Origin: Edaphochlamys debaryana
Lineage: Eukaryota > Chlorophyta > Chlorophyceae > Chlamydomonadales
Reading direction: 5' to 3'
Assembly: GCA_016858145.1 (NCBI GenBank)
Contig: JAEHOE010000137.1
Location: 186,001 to 250,000, forward strand
Length of the DNA: 64,000 nucleotides
Shown here piece by piece: positions 12,801 to 22,923 of the stretch; positions within the stretch are counted from its first letter, which is position 1; each line of letters begins with the position of its first letter. A program made the translations under genes and the position numbers. The notes beneath the pieces were generated by a model. That model ran no database searches. It saw only the letters and a program-made list of their open reading frames with translations, and had not been told where the DNA came from.

Positions 12801-15800
12801 CCGGAGGGGGGTGGGGGGCAAAAAGGATGGGGATCAGGCAACTCGCATGCAGACCCGGCTGGATGGGCTCGTGTGCCGTCCTCCTCATCAATGGGCTGAA
12901 GCCCCCCATCCCTTAGTTCCAGTCCCTGTTCCCCCTGCCCCTCCCCTCCGTCCGCTGTCCGGCACGCACCCAGCAGCCCACACACTCCGCCGCCCGCCCC
13001 TTCCCCTCCCTTCCACCGCCCGCCCCTTCCCGTCCCTTCCACCGCCCGCCCCTTCCCCTCCCTTCCACCACCCGCCCCTTCCCCTCCCTTCCACCGCCCG
13101 CTGCACCCCGCGCCGCTGTCAGCCACGCACCGCGACGTGACGTACGCCTGCGTGATGGCCGGCACGTTGCCCTCCAGCAGGCTGGGGGAGTCGCCCTTGA
13201 GGTAGGGCATGGAGGAGACCAGGCGGGACCACAGGCCCAGCAGGTAGTAGCAGCTGGGGTGGGGGGTGGGGGGTGGGGGGCGTGGGTGGTGGGGGTGGGG
13301 AGGGAGGGTGGAGTGAGGTTGGGAGGGAGGGTGATTAAAGGGGTTTCGAGGTAGAGAAGTGGTGGGGAGGAGCTGGGGCTGTGCAGGTGGGGGGGCTGGC
13401 GGGGCGTGGGCGCGGCATATAAGTGGGGAGAGGGGGTGACAGGCGAAGGCTGACAGCTTGACCGTCCCGGAACTTCCCAAGGATGAACTGAGACGAAAAG
13501 GTCCGCAAAAGCCGCACACAAGGCAGCACACAAGGCAGCACACGGAATGCGGGGGAAACCGAGAACGAACCAGCGCCGCCAACACCGGGGGGCCGAGCGG
13601 CTGTAAGCTCCACCGCGCTTACAACGAGCCTGACCCTACCAGTAGCTCACAAACCCTGCTTCCCGGCCCCTCCCGTCCGTCCCCGCCCCTCCCCCTCCCC
13701 GGTCCCTTGCCTGCTGCCGCTCCACTCCCACTGCTGCAGCGCGTAGATGGTCAGCTGCGCGACGCTCTGGATCCAGTCGTTGTAACCGTCAACCGACACC
13801 AGCTCCGACAGTTGGTAGTTGGTCTTGAGCCGCCCCAGCAACCGACAGAGCCCGTGGAAGTTCTCGTGCTGCGCGAGGCGGCCGCGGGCCGCGGGGTCGA
13901 GGATGGAGCGGGAGGCGGACACGAGGCGGTTGAGGAACCTGCGCGTTGGGGGTGGGGGATGGGGGGGTGGGGGATTGGGGGTGGGGGGAAAGGGGAGGGA
14001 AGGTCAAGGGGCCCCTGTGTTGCCATGCTGAAGCGATGCTGCGTGTAAAGGCATGGCTGCCAAGCTCGGGCTGCGCCCCGCAGAGGCTGGGCAGGAAGGG
14101 ACCGCCAAGAGCATTGCCGCAGTGGTGGTTGGACGTAAGGGCTTGGTGCCACGTGAGCACGGGTCCAGAGGTACTAGAGATAGGCGCGCTGCGCTACAAC
14201 GAGCGCTGCCCCCTCCACCTCCCCGCCCCGCCCTCCACCTCCCTGCCCCCGTCCTCCGCCTTCCCCCTCCCTGCCCCCGCCCTCCACCCCCCACAACCCC
14301 CCTAACTCGTCAAAGATCACCCCCCCACGCAAACCACACCCCGCCCCCTCACTTGAACCGCTCCCCCTCGCTGGTGAAGAGGCTGCGGCGCACCGAGGCC
14401 AGGCGCACCATGCACTCCAGCGCCGTGGAGGAGAGGGGCGGCTGCGAGGCCGAGTAGGCGTCCAGGAAGAGCTGGGGGGAGGGGGAGGAAGGACTGTGAA
14501 ACAGGGGGCAAAGTGGCAGGGAAAAGTAAAGGGCCCTTCCCCTCTGACCAGGAGGGCCTTCAAGCCTGCAAGCAAGCCTTAGCGCTCCTGGACCCCTCTC
14601 CAGGTGGGTACGGTGCCCTGCCCCCTCACCTGCAGCGTTGCGGCGTCCTCGATGGCGGGCCGCCAGGAGGAGGGCACCTGGGGGGGAGAAGGGGAGGGGA
14701 GGGGGCCAGGGAGCGGGTGTGATACGCCGGCGCCTCTACACACTACGCAACAAATCTGCACCCTTCCCCAAATCCCCCAGCCCCTCCTGCCCTTCAATAC
14801 TCCAGGACGTTTGCATAGCGCGTGACCAACCCACCCCTCCCGCCCACCTGTATGGTGCACAGCTCCTCCGATGACTCGTCCAAGCAGGTGCCCACGAAGT
14901 CGAACGACAGGCAAGCCAGCGCCAGGTTCAGGCCCTGAGGGGCAGAGGGTTTGAGCAGGGTGAGGAATGCCGGTACCAAGCCCATTGCCGCCTTAGGAGC
15001 AGCTCTGGACTGCCTCCTGCCCGTACCCCGTAGCCCTCCTGTCTTCTCCGGCCCGGTCCGGCTCTGCAGGCACAGTCCTTCAAAGCTGGTCGTGCTCCCG
15101 TCCTTTGATGCCCCCCCCCCTTCCCTGCATGTAGCCCTCCGTGGCAAAGCCCCCGGCCTCACTCCACCCACCACCATCACCAGCCCCTGCCCTTGGCTCG
15201 AGCCCCCGCACCCCTCACTCTCCCGAACCCCCCCCCCCCACCTCTGCCCGCAGCTTCTCGTCCGCCCTCCGCGCCTGCAGCTCCTGCAGAGCCAGCAGCG
15301 CCACCTGGGTGGGTGGGTAGGGGGGAGCAGGGAGTGGCGGGGAGGGGGCCGGGAGTTAGGCGGTGAAAAGAAGCGGTAGGCAAGACGGCAACCAGACCCT
15401 CCTCGTCGCCCTCCGTCGCCAGCGGCAATCCCTCCAGGAACCGTTGGGAGGGGTCATGCGAGCTGCGGCCCCGCCCGTGGACCTCCACCGCCGGCCCCGC
15501 CCGCGGCAGCACCCCATGCCCGCCCTCCAGGGTTGTCTAGCCACCGCCTCAGACACCCCCCCCCCCCGCAGCCCCCACCTGGAACGCCCGCAGCAGGGCC
15601 GTGTCCCGGAAGTTGACCGCCGCCTTGCGGTGCTGAGTCAGCGTGCGCCCGGGGGTGGCCTGGTTCATTTCCTGGGGGCGGCAAGGGAAGGGAGGCACGC
15701 GGGTTGGGGACGGGACCGGGCCGGGGGCAATGGCCAGGCAACGGCGCGCGCTCTGCTCCGCTCGGCAGCCCGCCGCCGCAGCCCGTGTGTGACGGCCCCT

Positions 15801-17970
15801 TACCTCCTCCCCCCTCCTCCCTCCCCTAGTCCCTCCTTCCCTCCCTCCCTCCCTCCTTCCCTCCCTCTCTCCCCCTCCCTCCCCCCACCTGCACGATGGT
15901 GTTGAGGATGCGCAGGCCCACCAGGTAGTGCGCGGGGGAGTTCTTCTCCAGGAAGTGCTTGGCGTCGTCCACGATGGCGCTGGGGGGTAGAGGGGCAGGG
16001 TGGAGGGGGTGGGGGGGCACGTGTGAGGGAGCGCGGCTTATGGGGCAACACCGTGCCATTGCGCAGCCCCCCTCCACTCAGTAGCGCGCCCCGCCTTTGG
16101 CCCCTTCCCAGTGACCCCGACCGATGCGTGTCCGGGTCCATAAGGGTCCCCAACCCTGAACCCCGGTAGCCCCCCAAGTCGATTCAGTCACGCATGATGC
16201 GACGCACCGGTGCCTGCTCTGGCGGCGTGCCGCCTTCCCTAGCCCTGAGGCGACGCAATCCCGCTTCGAAAGACACAACCCCAGCCCTGCCCCCCAGTTG
16301 TCCCGGGTCCAGTCAACCGCACAGTGCACGCACCGGTGCGTGTCCGAGTCGAACCAGCCCAGCTTGGCGGTGCGGCACAGCAGCTGCACCAGCGAGGAGC
16401 ACACAAAGTGCTCCAGGTTGGGGCAGTGGCTGCAGGCGGGGAAGGGTGGGGGGCAGAGGGAGGGGCTGCGAGATGAGGCGGATGCCATGGGCAGGGGCGG
16501 GGCCCAGCCCCGGGCCCCCGCCCCCTCTCACACACCACATCCAGATCCCAGCCTGCCTTAGCCCCAGCTGGCTTTCTGCCGAGCTGACGCTTCCCTGGCT
16601 TGTACGAGCAGCCCTTCACATGCGGCCCCCACCTCGTGCTGCCCCCGCCCCCACCTGTCCAGGTACTGCAGGAAGTAGTTCTTCATGTCAGCACGCACGG
16701 TGGGGCTGAGGGGAGGGGGCAAGGGAGGGATCACAAGGGGCCGAGAGCAGATTTAGGTCTCCGCCTCCGACCGTAGCCAGCGCCTCAGGGGCTCCGGGAG
16801 CGGGAACGGGAAGTGGCAGGGGCTTGGGAACCGAGCACAATGCCTGCACAGACCCGCGTGATCCGTGGCGGCTGCCTGCATAGCCTGTCTGGTCGGTATC
16901 CAAGGGTGACCGCCCTCGTTGCTCCTCAGAAGAAGCCCCGCACCTCAATCATGTGCCCCCGCCCATGGAGTCAAGTATCCCTACTGAGTACTGACATAAC
17001 CCCCCGGTACAGTTGGGCTCCGCTCGATGTCACCCGCACCTGAGCGAGTGCTCCGACAGCAGCTTAGTGAGGCTGGAGGAGGCCAGCAGCTGGGCGTAGG
17101 GGGAGCGGGAGTTGTCCAGAATGGCCTGAGGGAAGGAAGGGGGATGGAACAGGTTCCTGACACACACCACGGCCAAACCCGCCCTCTGTCAAACGCCAAA
17201 CCCGGCCCGGACCCTCCCCGAATGCTGCCAGAGCAGCCTCGCCCCGCTTCGCACCGCCCCACGTCAGGGCCAATGCCATGATGTGGGTCGGGCGGTTGCG
17301 GGCCCGTGCGTGTAGTTCGCCTCCGCCCACACCAGCCCCTGTCCCAGAGCATTGGTGGGCAGACGGCGGGGCCGCTGGGGATCCCCAACCACCTCGAGAT
17401 ACGGTAGTGGCCAGGCCAGACGGAGATGAGGCGCCGGCAGGGGCAGCCTGTTTGACTTGGCAGCTCGCCCTGCCCGCACCGTGTGTGCCTTGACACCCCC
17501 ATCCGCGGGAGACTCGGCCCTTGCCCCCCACTCAGGTTTCTCAACCTTGCTGCGAAGGCTTCTCATAACCAGATCCCATTAGTTCATCTCAAATTGCAGC
17601 TGGTGCTTTCGCGGTCCCTCCAATCGACGCTCTCTCGGGTAAATCAACGGCCGCAGCAACCTACCTTGAGCGCAGGCACGTGCTCCGTGGACTGCCCGAA
17701 GACGCCCAGCATCTGCTCCACCTGCACACGCTCCGCCTGGCTCTGTTGTTGACGTAGCAGCAGAAGCAAGCGCAAGAGCGCGCGGGCGGTCGCGGAGAAG
17801 GGTGGGAGGGGAGGTTAGCCGTCGACGGGGCATGGGAGGGGGAAAGGGGCCGGGCCCCAAGGAAAGCCGCAACGCGACAGGGCGCGCCAGTGTGCCGCCT
17901 CCGGCCGCACCTGGGCCGTGTATAGGCGCTCGCATAGCGCCTCGAGCTGAGGTAGCTGCGCTAGGTCCAT
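6900..17970 (-). CDS. XPO7: Exportin-7 (RanBP16-type nuclear transport receptor), 1110 aa, 32 exons
   Basis: Exportin-7 is an importin-beta-family HEAT-repeat receptor that moves cargo through nuclear pores with Ran-GTP. The product follows human XPO7 over its whole length: [14 protein letters not shown] start, [94 protein letters not shown], and a C-terminus with NKDRFTQNL. Start at 17970; an in-frame ATG at 18009 is possible. Exons, 5' to 3': 17911-17970, 17665-17742, 17040-17125, 16655-16705, 16334-16429, 15889-15979, 15579-15671, 15242-15304, 14848-14934, 14630-14677, 14353-14471, 13711-13938, 13131-13253, 12589-12700, 12390-12452, 12046-12171, 11754-11915, 11296-11385, 11029-11097, 10695-10882, 10416-10500, 10039-10179, 9704-9825, 9353-9514, 9018-9120, 8746-8844, 8485-8573, 8057-8246, 7681-7761, 7449-7514, 7196-7270, 6900-6986. 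Coding sum 3333 nt. Exon 12 has a GC donor. Exons 24 and 28 carry Gly/Ala-rich inserts. Divergent from ARPC1. Confidence 0.95.
11388..11411. repeat. 24-base G homopolymer (C-tract of an XPO7 intron acceptor)
   Basis: An uninterrupted run of 24 G on the plus strand. On the coding strand it is a C-only pyrimidine tract directly before the CAG acceptor of XPO7 exon 18 (exon start 11385). Confidence 0.85.
11691..11716 (-). repeat. Decoy copy of the 3' end of XPO7 exon 17 including its splice donor
   Basis: These 26 bases repeat 11751-11776 with one mismatch, 60 bases further into the intron. They include the last codons of exon 17 (KVYIGEQ) and the GT donor. The single change turns TAC into TAA, so use of this second donor would insert a stop codon. 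Confidence 0.75.
12991..13094. repeat. 26-bp minisatellite, four units, inside an XPO7 intron
   Basis: Four consecutive 26-base pyrimidine-rich units (CGCCCGCCCCTTCCC...) at 12991, 13017, 13043 and 13069 with one or two differences. They lie in the intron between exons 13 and 14. Confidence 0.8.
15826..15888. repeat. CCCT-type microsatellite in an XPO7 intron
   Basis: A run of CCCT/TCCC repeats on the plus strand directly beyond the donor of XPO7 exon 6 (exon end 15889). Confidence 0.7.
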
Positions 17971-18811
17971 GGTTGCGAGCGCTTGGCGCGCAGCGGGAGA
18001 ATGCTCCACGCAGATGTCCGCTCCCGCGCCGTGCTGGTCGTGGGCCTTGCCTCAGACCCAGTAGGATCAGCACATGTCCTTATGGGGTTCCCTCTTGAGC
18101 GCCGCCCTCTCTGCAGGCTTCGGACCGAGGCCGAGCGCAGATACGCAAAGGGATCTGGCTCTCGCGCCCGAGCCTTTCCGTTGGTGCAAGCCAAATCCCG
18201 CCTATTGGACTATTGGGCGGCTAGACTGAACGGCGGGGGCTACAGGACGCCTCGGGCGTGCAGCACGCAAAGACGTGGCAACAATGGCCTGGTGCGTGCA
18301 CAGAGCTGTCTATGTTTCCACCGTTCTGGTATTGCAAATGAAGTTATCGAGGACGGAGTGAAGTGGGGACCTGGCTTCGCTCGAGCTCAAGATCGCTGCC
18401 TTCGCCCGCGCTAGAGGCTAGATCGGACAGGCCTTTCCTCGCAGAGTTCACAGGCAATAACCCGCCCTCAGACTCCACTCTGCATTCCACTGGAAATAAC
18501 TTTTTGTGGGCCCTGGGCACCGGCGCCGAGTGCTCCAGCTCTAAACTCCCGCCAAGGACAATTGTCCGTCTCTTCCTCGCCCTCTTTCTCACCGCAACCG
18601 ACTCACTCCACCATGAGCAGATAGGGTAGGCTCTAGCTAGGTGGGGTTCCGTCGAGTCTCAACACTCGGTGGACGGGCGTGCCCTCAACCCCGACAGTTC
18701 CTGCACCCGCGGCGCCCTCCTCCAGTAAGCGCTCCGCCCGCCCTGCCCTCCAAGCTCCCCGCTCCCCTGGCTCCCTGAGCTCCTGGCCCTCCTTTTTTTT
18801 CAATAGGTGGC
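17971..18811. promoter_or_regulatory. Shared divergent promoter region of XPO7 and ARPC1
   Basis: This 841-bp stretch separates the start codons of two head-to-head genes and must hold both 5' ends. No clear TATA box is visible. A T-rich tract followed by CAATAG at about 18793-18806, six bases before the ARPC1 start codon, looks like a splice acceptor. ARPC1 may therefore have a 5'-UTR intron inside this region. Confidence 0.5.
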
Positions 18812-21744
18812 ATGGCGTCAGCGCCTCTGCCCGTGGTCACCCGCACGGGCTCGCCCATCCAGGCCATAGCGTTCAACGGGGACTGCTCATCAATTGCTGT
18901 TTCGCACAGCGATTCCAATGACGTCCACGTCTATCAGCTGTCAGCAGGAGCAACCGGGCCGCCCAGCTGGACCAAGGTGGGACGGGCCGGAGCAGTATGG
19001 GGGGCCTGCGCAGAGGACAGGGCAGGATGGCAGGGGGATGGGGGCGCTCGGGCGCTGCAGGCTTTGCACCTCGCAGGCCGGGAATGACTCAGCAACCACA
19101 TCTCAGGGCTGTCAATGTGCGTCCCTCGACCAGCAGGCGAGGCAAGGGGCTCTCTGCCTCCCGCCCCCTGCTGGCAAGAGCGGGACTAGCCCCGTTAACA
19201 TCACAATTGACCCCCTCTACAACTCGCATCGTTCTCCCTTTCAACCATCTGTTTGCCACCGCTTACAGGTTGCCTCCCTGGATGGGCATCACATGCTGGT
19301 GTCAGGGCTGGACTGGTGAGGGCGGGACGGCACGGGAAAAGATGAGAGAGCAAGTTGACGGGGCTGAGCTCTAGAGAAACAGGGGCCCGTCAGGGTCCCG
19401 CGACGTTCGCAGGCGGGAAGTGGGGGGCCACGAGCATGTAGACCTTCAGCTTACTCCATCCTCGCCATTCTCCACACCGCTATGTGCTCCACCACCTCCC
19501 CCAGGAGTCCGCGGGGCGACCAGATTCTCTCCTGTTCCCACGACCGGAACGCCTTTGTGTGGACGCGGGCCCGCCCCGACGGAGCCTTGACCTCGGGCCG
19601 TGCGGCAGCGGCCGCCGCTGGCAGCGGCGCTGGCGGAGGGGGCGGAGCTGGGGCCGGCGCGGGCGCGGGCGCGGGCGGTTGGGAGAAGCAAATGGTGATT
19701 ACGCGGCTGACGAAGGGGGCGCTGTGCGTCAAGTGGAGCCCGTCCGAAGCCAAGGTGAGGGCCGAGGCTAGGAGATCTAACCGTTGCAGGGGCAAGGTGT
19801 CCATGGTGAGAGCACCAGAGTTGCGACTGCTAGATGGGACGGCCAGGGCCGTACATCCCGTCTCCGAGTCCCTGTCCCAACCCATCAAGCCCTTCCCCTC
19901 CGACGCGCCCCTTCTCTCCTGTGCGCAGTTCGCCATCGGCTCGGCGGCCAAGGTGGTCTCCGTGGGGTACTTCGACCCGGAGGCCAAGTGGTGGGCATGC
20001 AGGGTCATCCGCAAGGTGAGGGCTTTGGGGGGAATAGGGGTACCGAAGGCAAGGGACCTTGTTCTGTGGGATCGTGTATGCCGGCGTAAGGAGCAGTATG
20101 GGAAGCAGCGGCGCTCTGGTCCGAAGCCTGGAGCCTTCGGGCCCTCGTGCTAGCGCACGCCGGCACCAGGGTTGCGGGTGACGGCAGCCTCCTCTGGGTG
20201 ACCCTGACAATCTCTCCCGCCTCGCCATGTCCTGGCCAGGCCCACGAGAGCAGCGTGGTGGCGGTTGCGTGGCACCCCAACTCGGTCATCCTCGCGACTG
20301 GCTCCACGGACCGGCGCGTGCGGCTCTTCAACGCCTACGTGGCGGGTGAGGCCGGCGGTTGGCAGTTGGTGATGGTTGCCGTGGTCGGCGGTTGGGCTTA
20401 GTGGCGCTCGCTGTGGGGCACATCATCCTCTCGTTACTCTTTACTTTGTTCAGGCTGCCGGCTTCGATGCTTTCCCGGCTACACACTGTTCCCCAGTGCG
20501 CCTGGGTCATACCTCTGAAGTTTCGACGTCCTCTTTCCGCTGTAGGCTATGAGCCCGAGGCACCCGCCGGCACGCTCCCGCCTGGGTCGGCCTTTGGGGA
20601 GTGCATCCTCGAGGTGGGGAGGGGCCGGCCGGCTTGGCGTGCATGGCTCGTTGCGTGCCCCTCTTTTCCTTCCCCAACGTCTCTCCCACCTGGCTTCGAT
20701 ATTGAGGCCGGTATTAAGCCACTGCGCCGGCCGCACGACCTGTCCGTCCTTGCCTGCCTCCCCTGCAGGTGGCCCACCCGGAGTGCGGCTGGGTGCATGC
20801 GCTGTCGTGGAGCCACGGGGGGGACCAGGCGCTGCTGTACGCCTCCCACGACTCAGTGCTGGGGACCGTGAGGGGGCCGCAGGTGGGTGCTGGGACCTGT
20901 GCGGCGGGGGGGAGCGACGCGGAAGCAGCAGGCGTTTGGGCGAGGCTTCGAGGGGCTGCAGTTGCGGGTCCGCAGCGCCCAGCTGGTTCGTGAATGCTGC
21001 CGGGAAGACCGCGGAGCGAACCAAGCGGAGGGCAGATGAGCGGAATCAGGGTGGCGGCAATGCCGGGGATATCCGGCGAAGGCGGGGCGTCGTCGTAACT
21101 CTGCCGCGCCTTGCTCTGAGCATCGAGAGCTGCCTTGTGCCTGCGCTGTTCCCGTGGACCCCCGCCTGCGCCCCTCAGGCCACGGTGGCCGTGTCGCTGC
21201 CGGGCCTGCCCCTCAAGCAGCTGGCCTCGGTCTCGGAGCGGGTGGCGGTGGGGGCGGGCTGGGAGGGCGCCCTGCTGGTCTTCACGCGCCGGAGCGCACA
21301 GGTGGGTGCGGGTGTGGTTGCGGGTGTGGGTGCCTGCAATGGGAAACGGGTGAGGGTTTCTGGGATGCTTGGGATTGTTGCCCTCATAGCGGCCACGTAG
21401 TTACATTGGCTTTGTTGTTATGTTCCGCCGCCTTGATACGACAGGATGCCTGGCAGCTTACGGCCACGCTCGGCGGCGGGGGCGGCGGCAGCGGCTCCGG
21501 CGGCAGCGCAGCCGCTGGCGGCACCGCTAGCACGGTCAAGCAGCTGGCGGCGATGCACCTCGGCGGCGCTGGCGGCGGTGCGGCAGGATCTGGCGGCGGC
21601 GGTGGTACGGCAGGTCACTCTGCATTGGTCACGGGGCTGCACGCGCGCGGAGCGGCCACTGCGGCGGGGCGGCCGCGGTGGCACGTGGCATCAGCTGGGC
21701 TCGACGGAGCTATCCTGCTGTGGGATCTCTCGCCCTTCCTGTGA
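18812..21744 (+). CDS. ARPC1: Arp2/3 complex subunit 1 (ARPC1/p41, WD40 protein), 419 aa
   Basis: ARPC1 is the beta-propeller subunit of the Arp2/3 complex, which nucleates branched actin filaments. Nine exons: 18812-18976, 19269-19315, 19505-19754, 19929-20015, 20240-20345, 20546-20613, 20769-20882, 21179-21301, 21445-21744; sum 1260 nt. The protein tracks ARPC1 in order: PIQAIAFNGD, HDRNAFVWTR (human TDRNAYVWT), ALCVKWSPSEAKFAIGSAAK, WWACRVIRK, VAVAWHPNSVILATGS, FGECILE, CGWVHALSW, SHDS, and C-terminal GLDGAILLWDLSPFL. Two Gly/Ala-rich inserts are unusual: about residues 85-115 (exon 3) and a longer one in the last exon. The last insert replaces the extended loop of animal ARPC1 but keeps a short helix-like segment (VKQLAAMH). 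Start: first ATG, followed at once by family sequence. Confidence 0.93.
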
Positions 21745-22923
21745 AGATACTCTGGTGCATGTACGGTAGCATGAAAGGAAGAGCCATAAGTTAGAGGGGC
21801 TTACTTCTGGCGGTTGCAGAGGGTTATGGGCGCGAGGCGTGATCTTGATAGGTGGTTCGGTCGCCGGGCCCCATGTTTACACATGTGTATGGGCTGGCAC
21901 TGGGTGAGGAGGAGTTGAGCCGAAGGTGGACGACAGTGAGGGGGGCGGTGAGATGCGTGCATGAGACGGCATGGAGAGTACGGTGGTCGGTGACAGCGGT
22001 CAACGACAGCGGTGCGAGGTTGACAGATTGCGTACCAAGCGTGCTGACTGAGACTGACCCCAGAGCACTTGGTGACGAACCATGGTTCTGGTGGTGTAAC
22101 TGTGCAGTATGCGGGACGGATCGGGATGGGGGGAAGATGATGGATGCGGTCCACGCGGATGCCCAGACGTCCTGAGCGGTAAACGCTGTAGTGGAAGGCA
22201 GTACCGCAGTACTGCATGGAAGGCCCAGACACGTTCTCGTGCAACCTATCTGGCTAACCCTGCAGCCCATTTTGTGTGATAGGGCACTCCCAATCCATTG
22301 ACACAGATGGATTAGAGACACGGAAGTCTACAGCTCTACACTACGGTCTACGGTTCACCACGCCCTCCAGAGGCAAGAGCTTCTGAGCTGCATTCTGTCC
22401 GGGCAGGTCCAAGGGGCACCACGTGCCTTGCAAGAGCTGCCGTTGGCAAAGGTAGGAAGCTGAGCTTGGCTGAGATGCGGCGCTTGCTGAGCGCGGCACT
22501 GATGGAACGGGGCCCCGGGAAACAGACGAGGAAGGGCGGGTCGGGAAGGCGGTGCGCACGGGTCCGCGGGTCGTCGCGGGTCCGCCGACATGGCGTGGCA
22601 GTGTCGTGGCAGGAGGGCCAGCGGCCTGCCACAGCAACGCAATGCTTTCACAGAATATGCTTGCTTTCTAAGCACGGAGAGGCGAGCGGTGCCGCCCGGC
22701 GCTCGACGCGCAGCAGCTCTGGGATCCAATTCAAACTAAACGGAGCGATTCGCGCCCGCTTTGATGGGGCCGTGCTTTTGCTGAACTGCGATAGTCGGCA
22801 CTGCATACACACAGGCGTCTCTCACAAGCGCCCAGCTAGGGCTAGAGTACTCACCGAGCCAGCACCAAGCGACATTTGCCAAGCGCAACCTCCCAACACT
22901 TTGTGTACCTGTCAACACCCAAC
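21745..22923. other. ARPC1 3' flank and FTSZ2 5' flank
   Basis: No exon recognised. The sequence holds the ARPC1 3' UTR (with a TGTAA at 22095) and the region upstream of FTSZ2. An in-frame ATG at 22876 lies upstream of the chosen FTSZ2 start. Confidence 0.4.
22095..22099 (+). terminator. Possible polyadenylation signal (TGTAA) of ARPC1
   Basis: TGTAA is the usual polyadenylation signal in Chlamydomonas-type algae. This is the first plus-strand copy I found after the ARPC1 stop, about 350 bases downstream. The match is short and may be chance. Confidence 0.3.
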
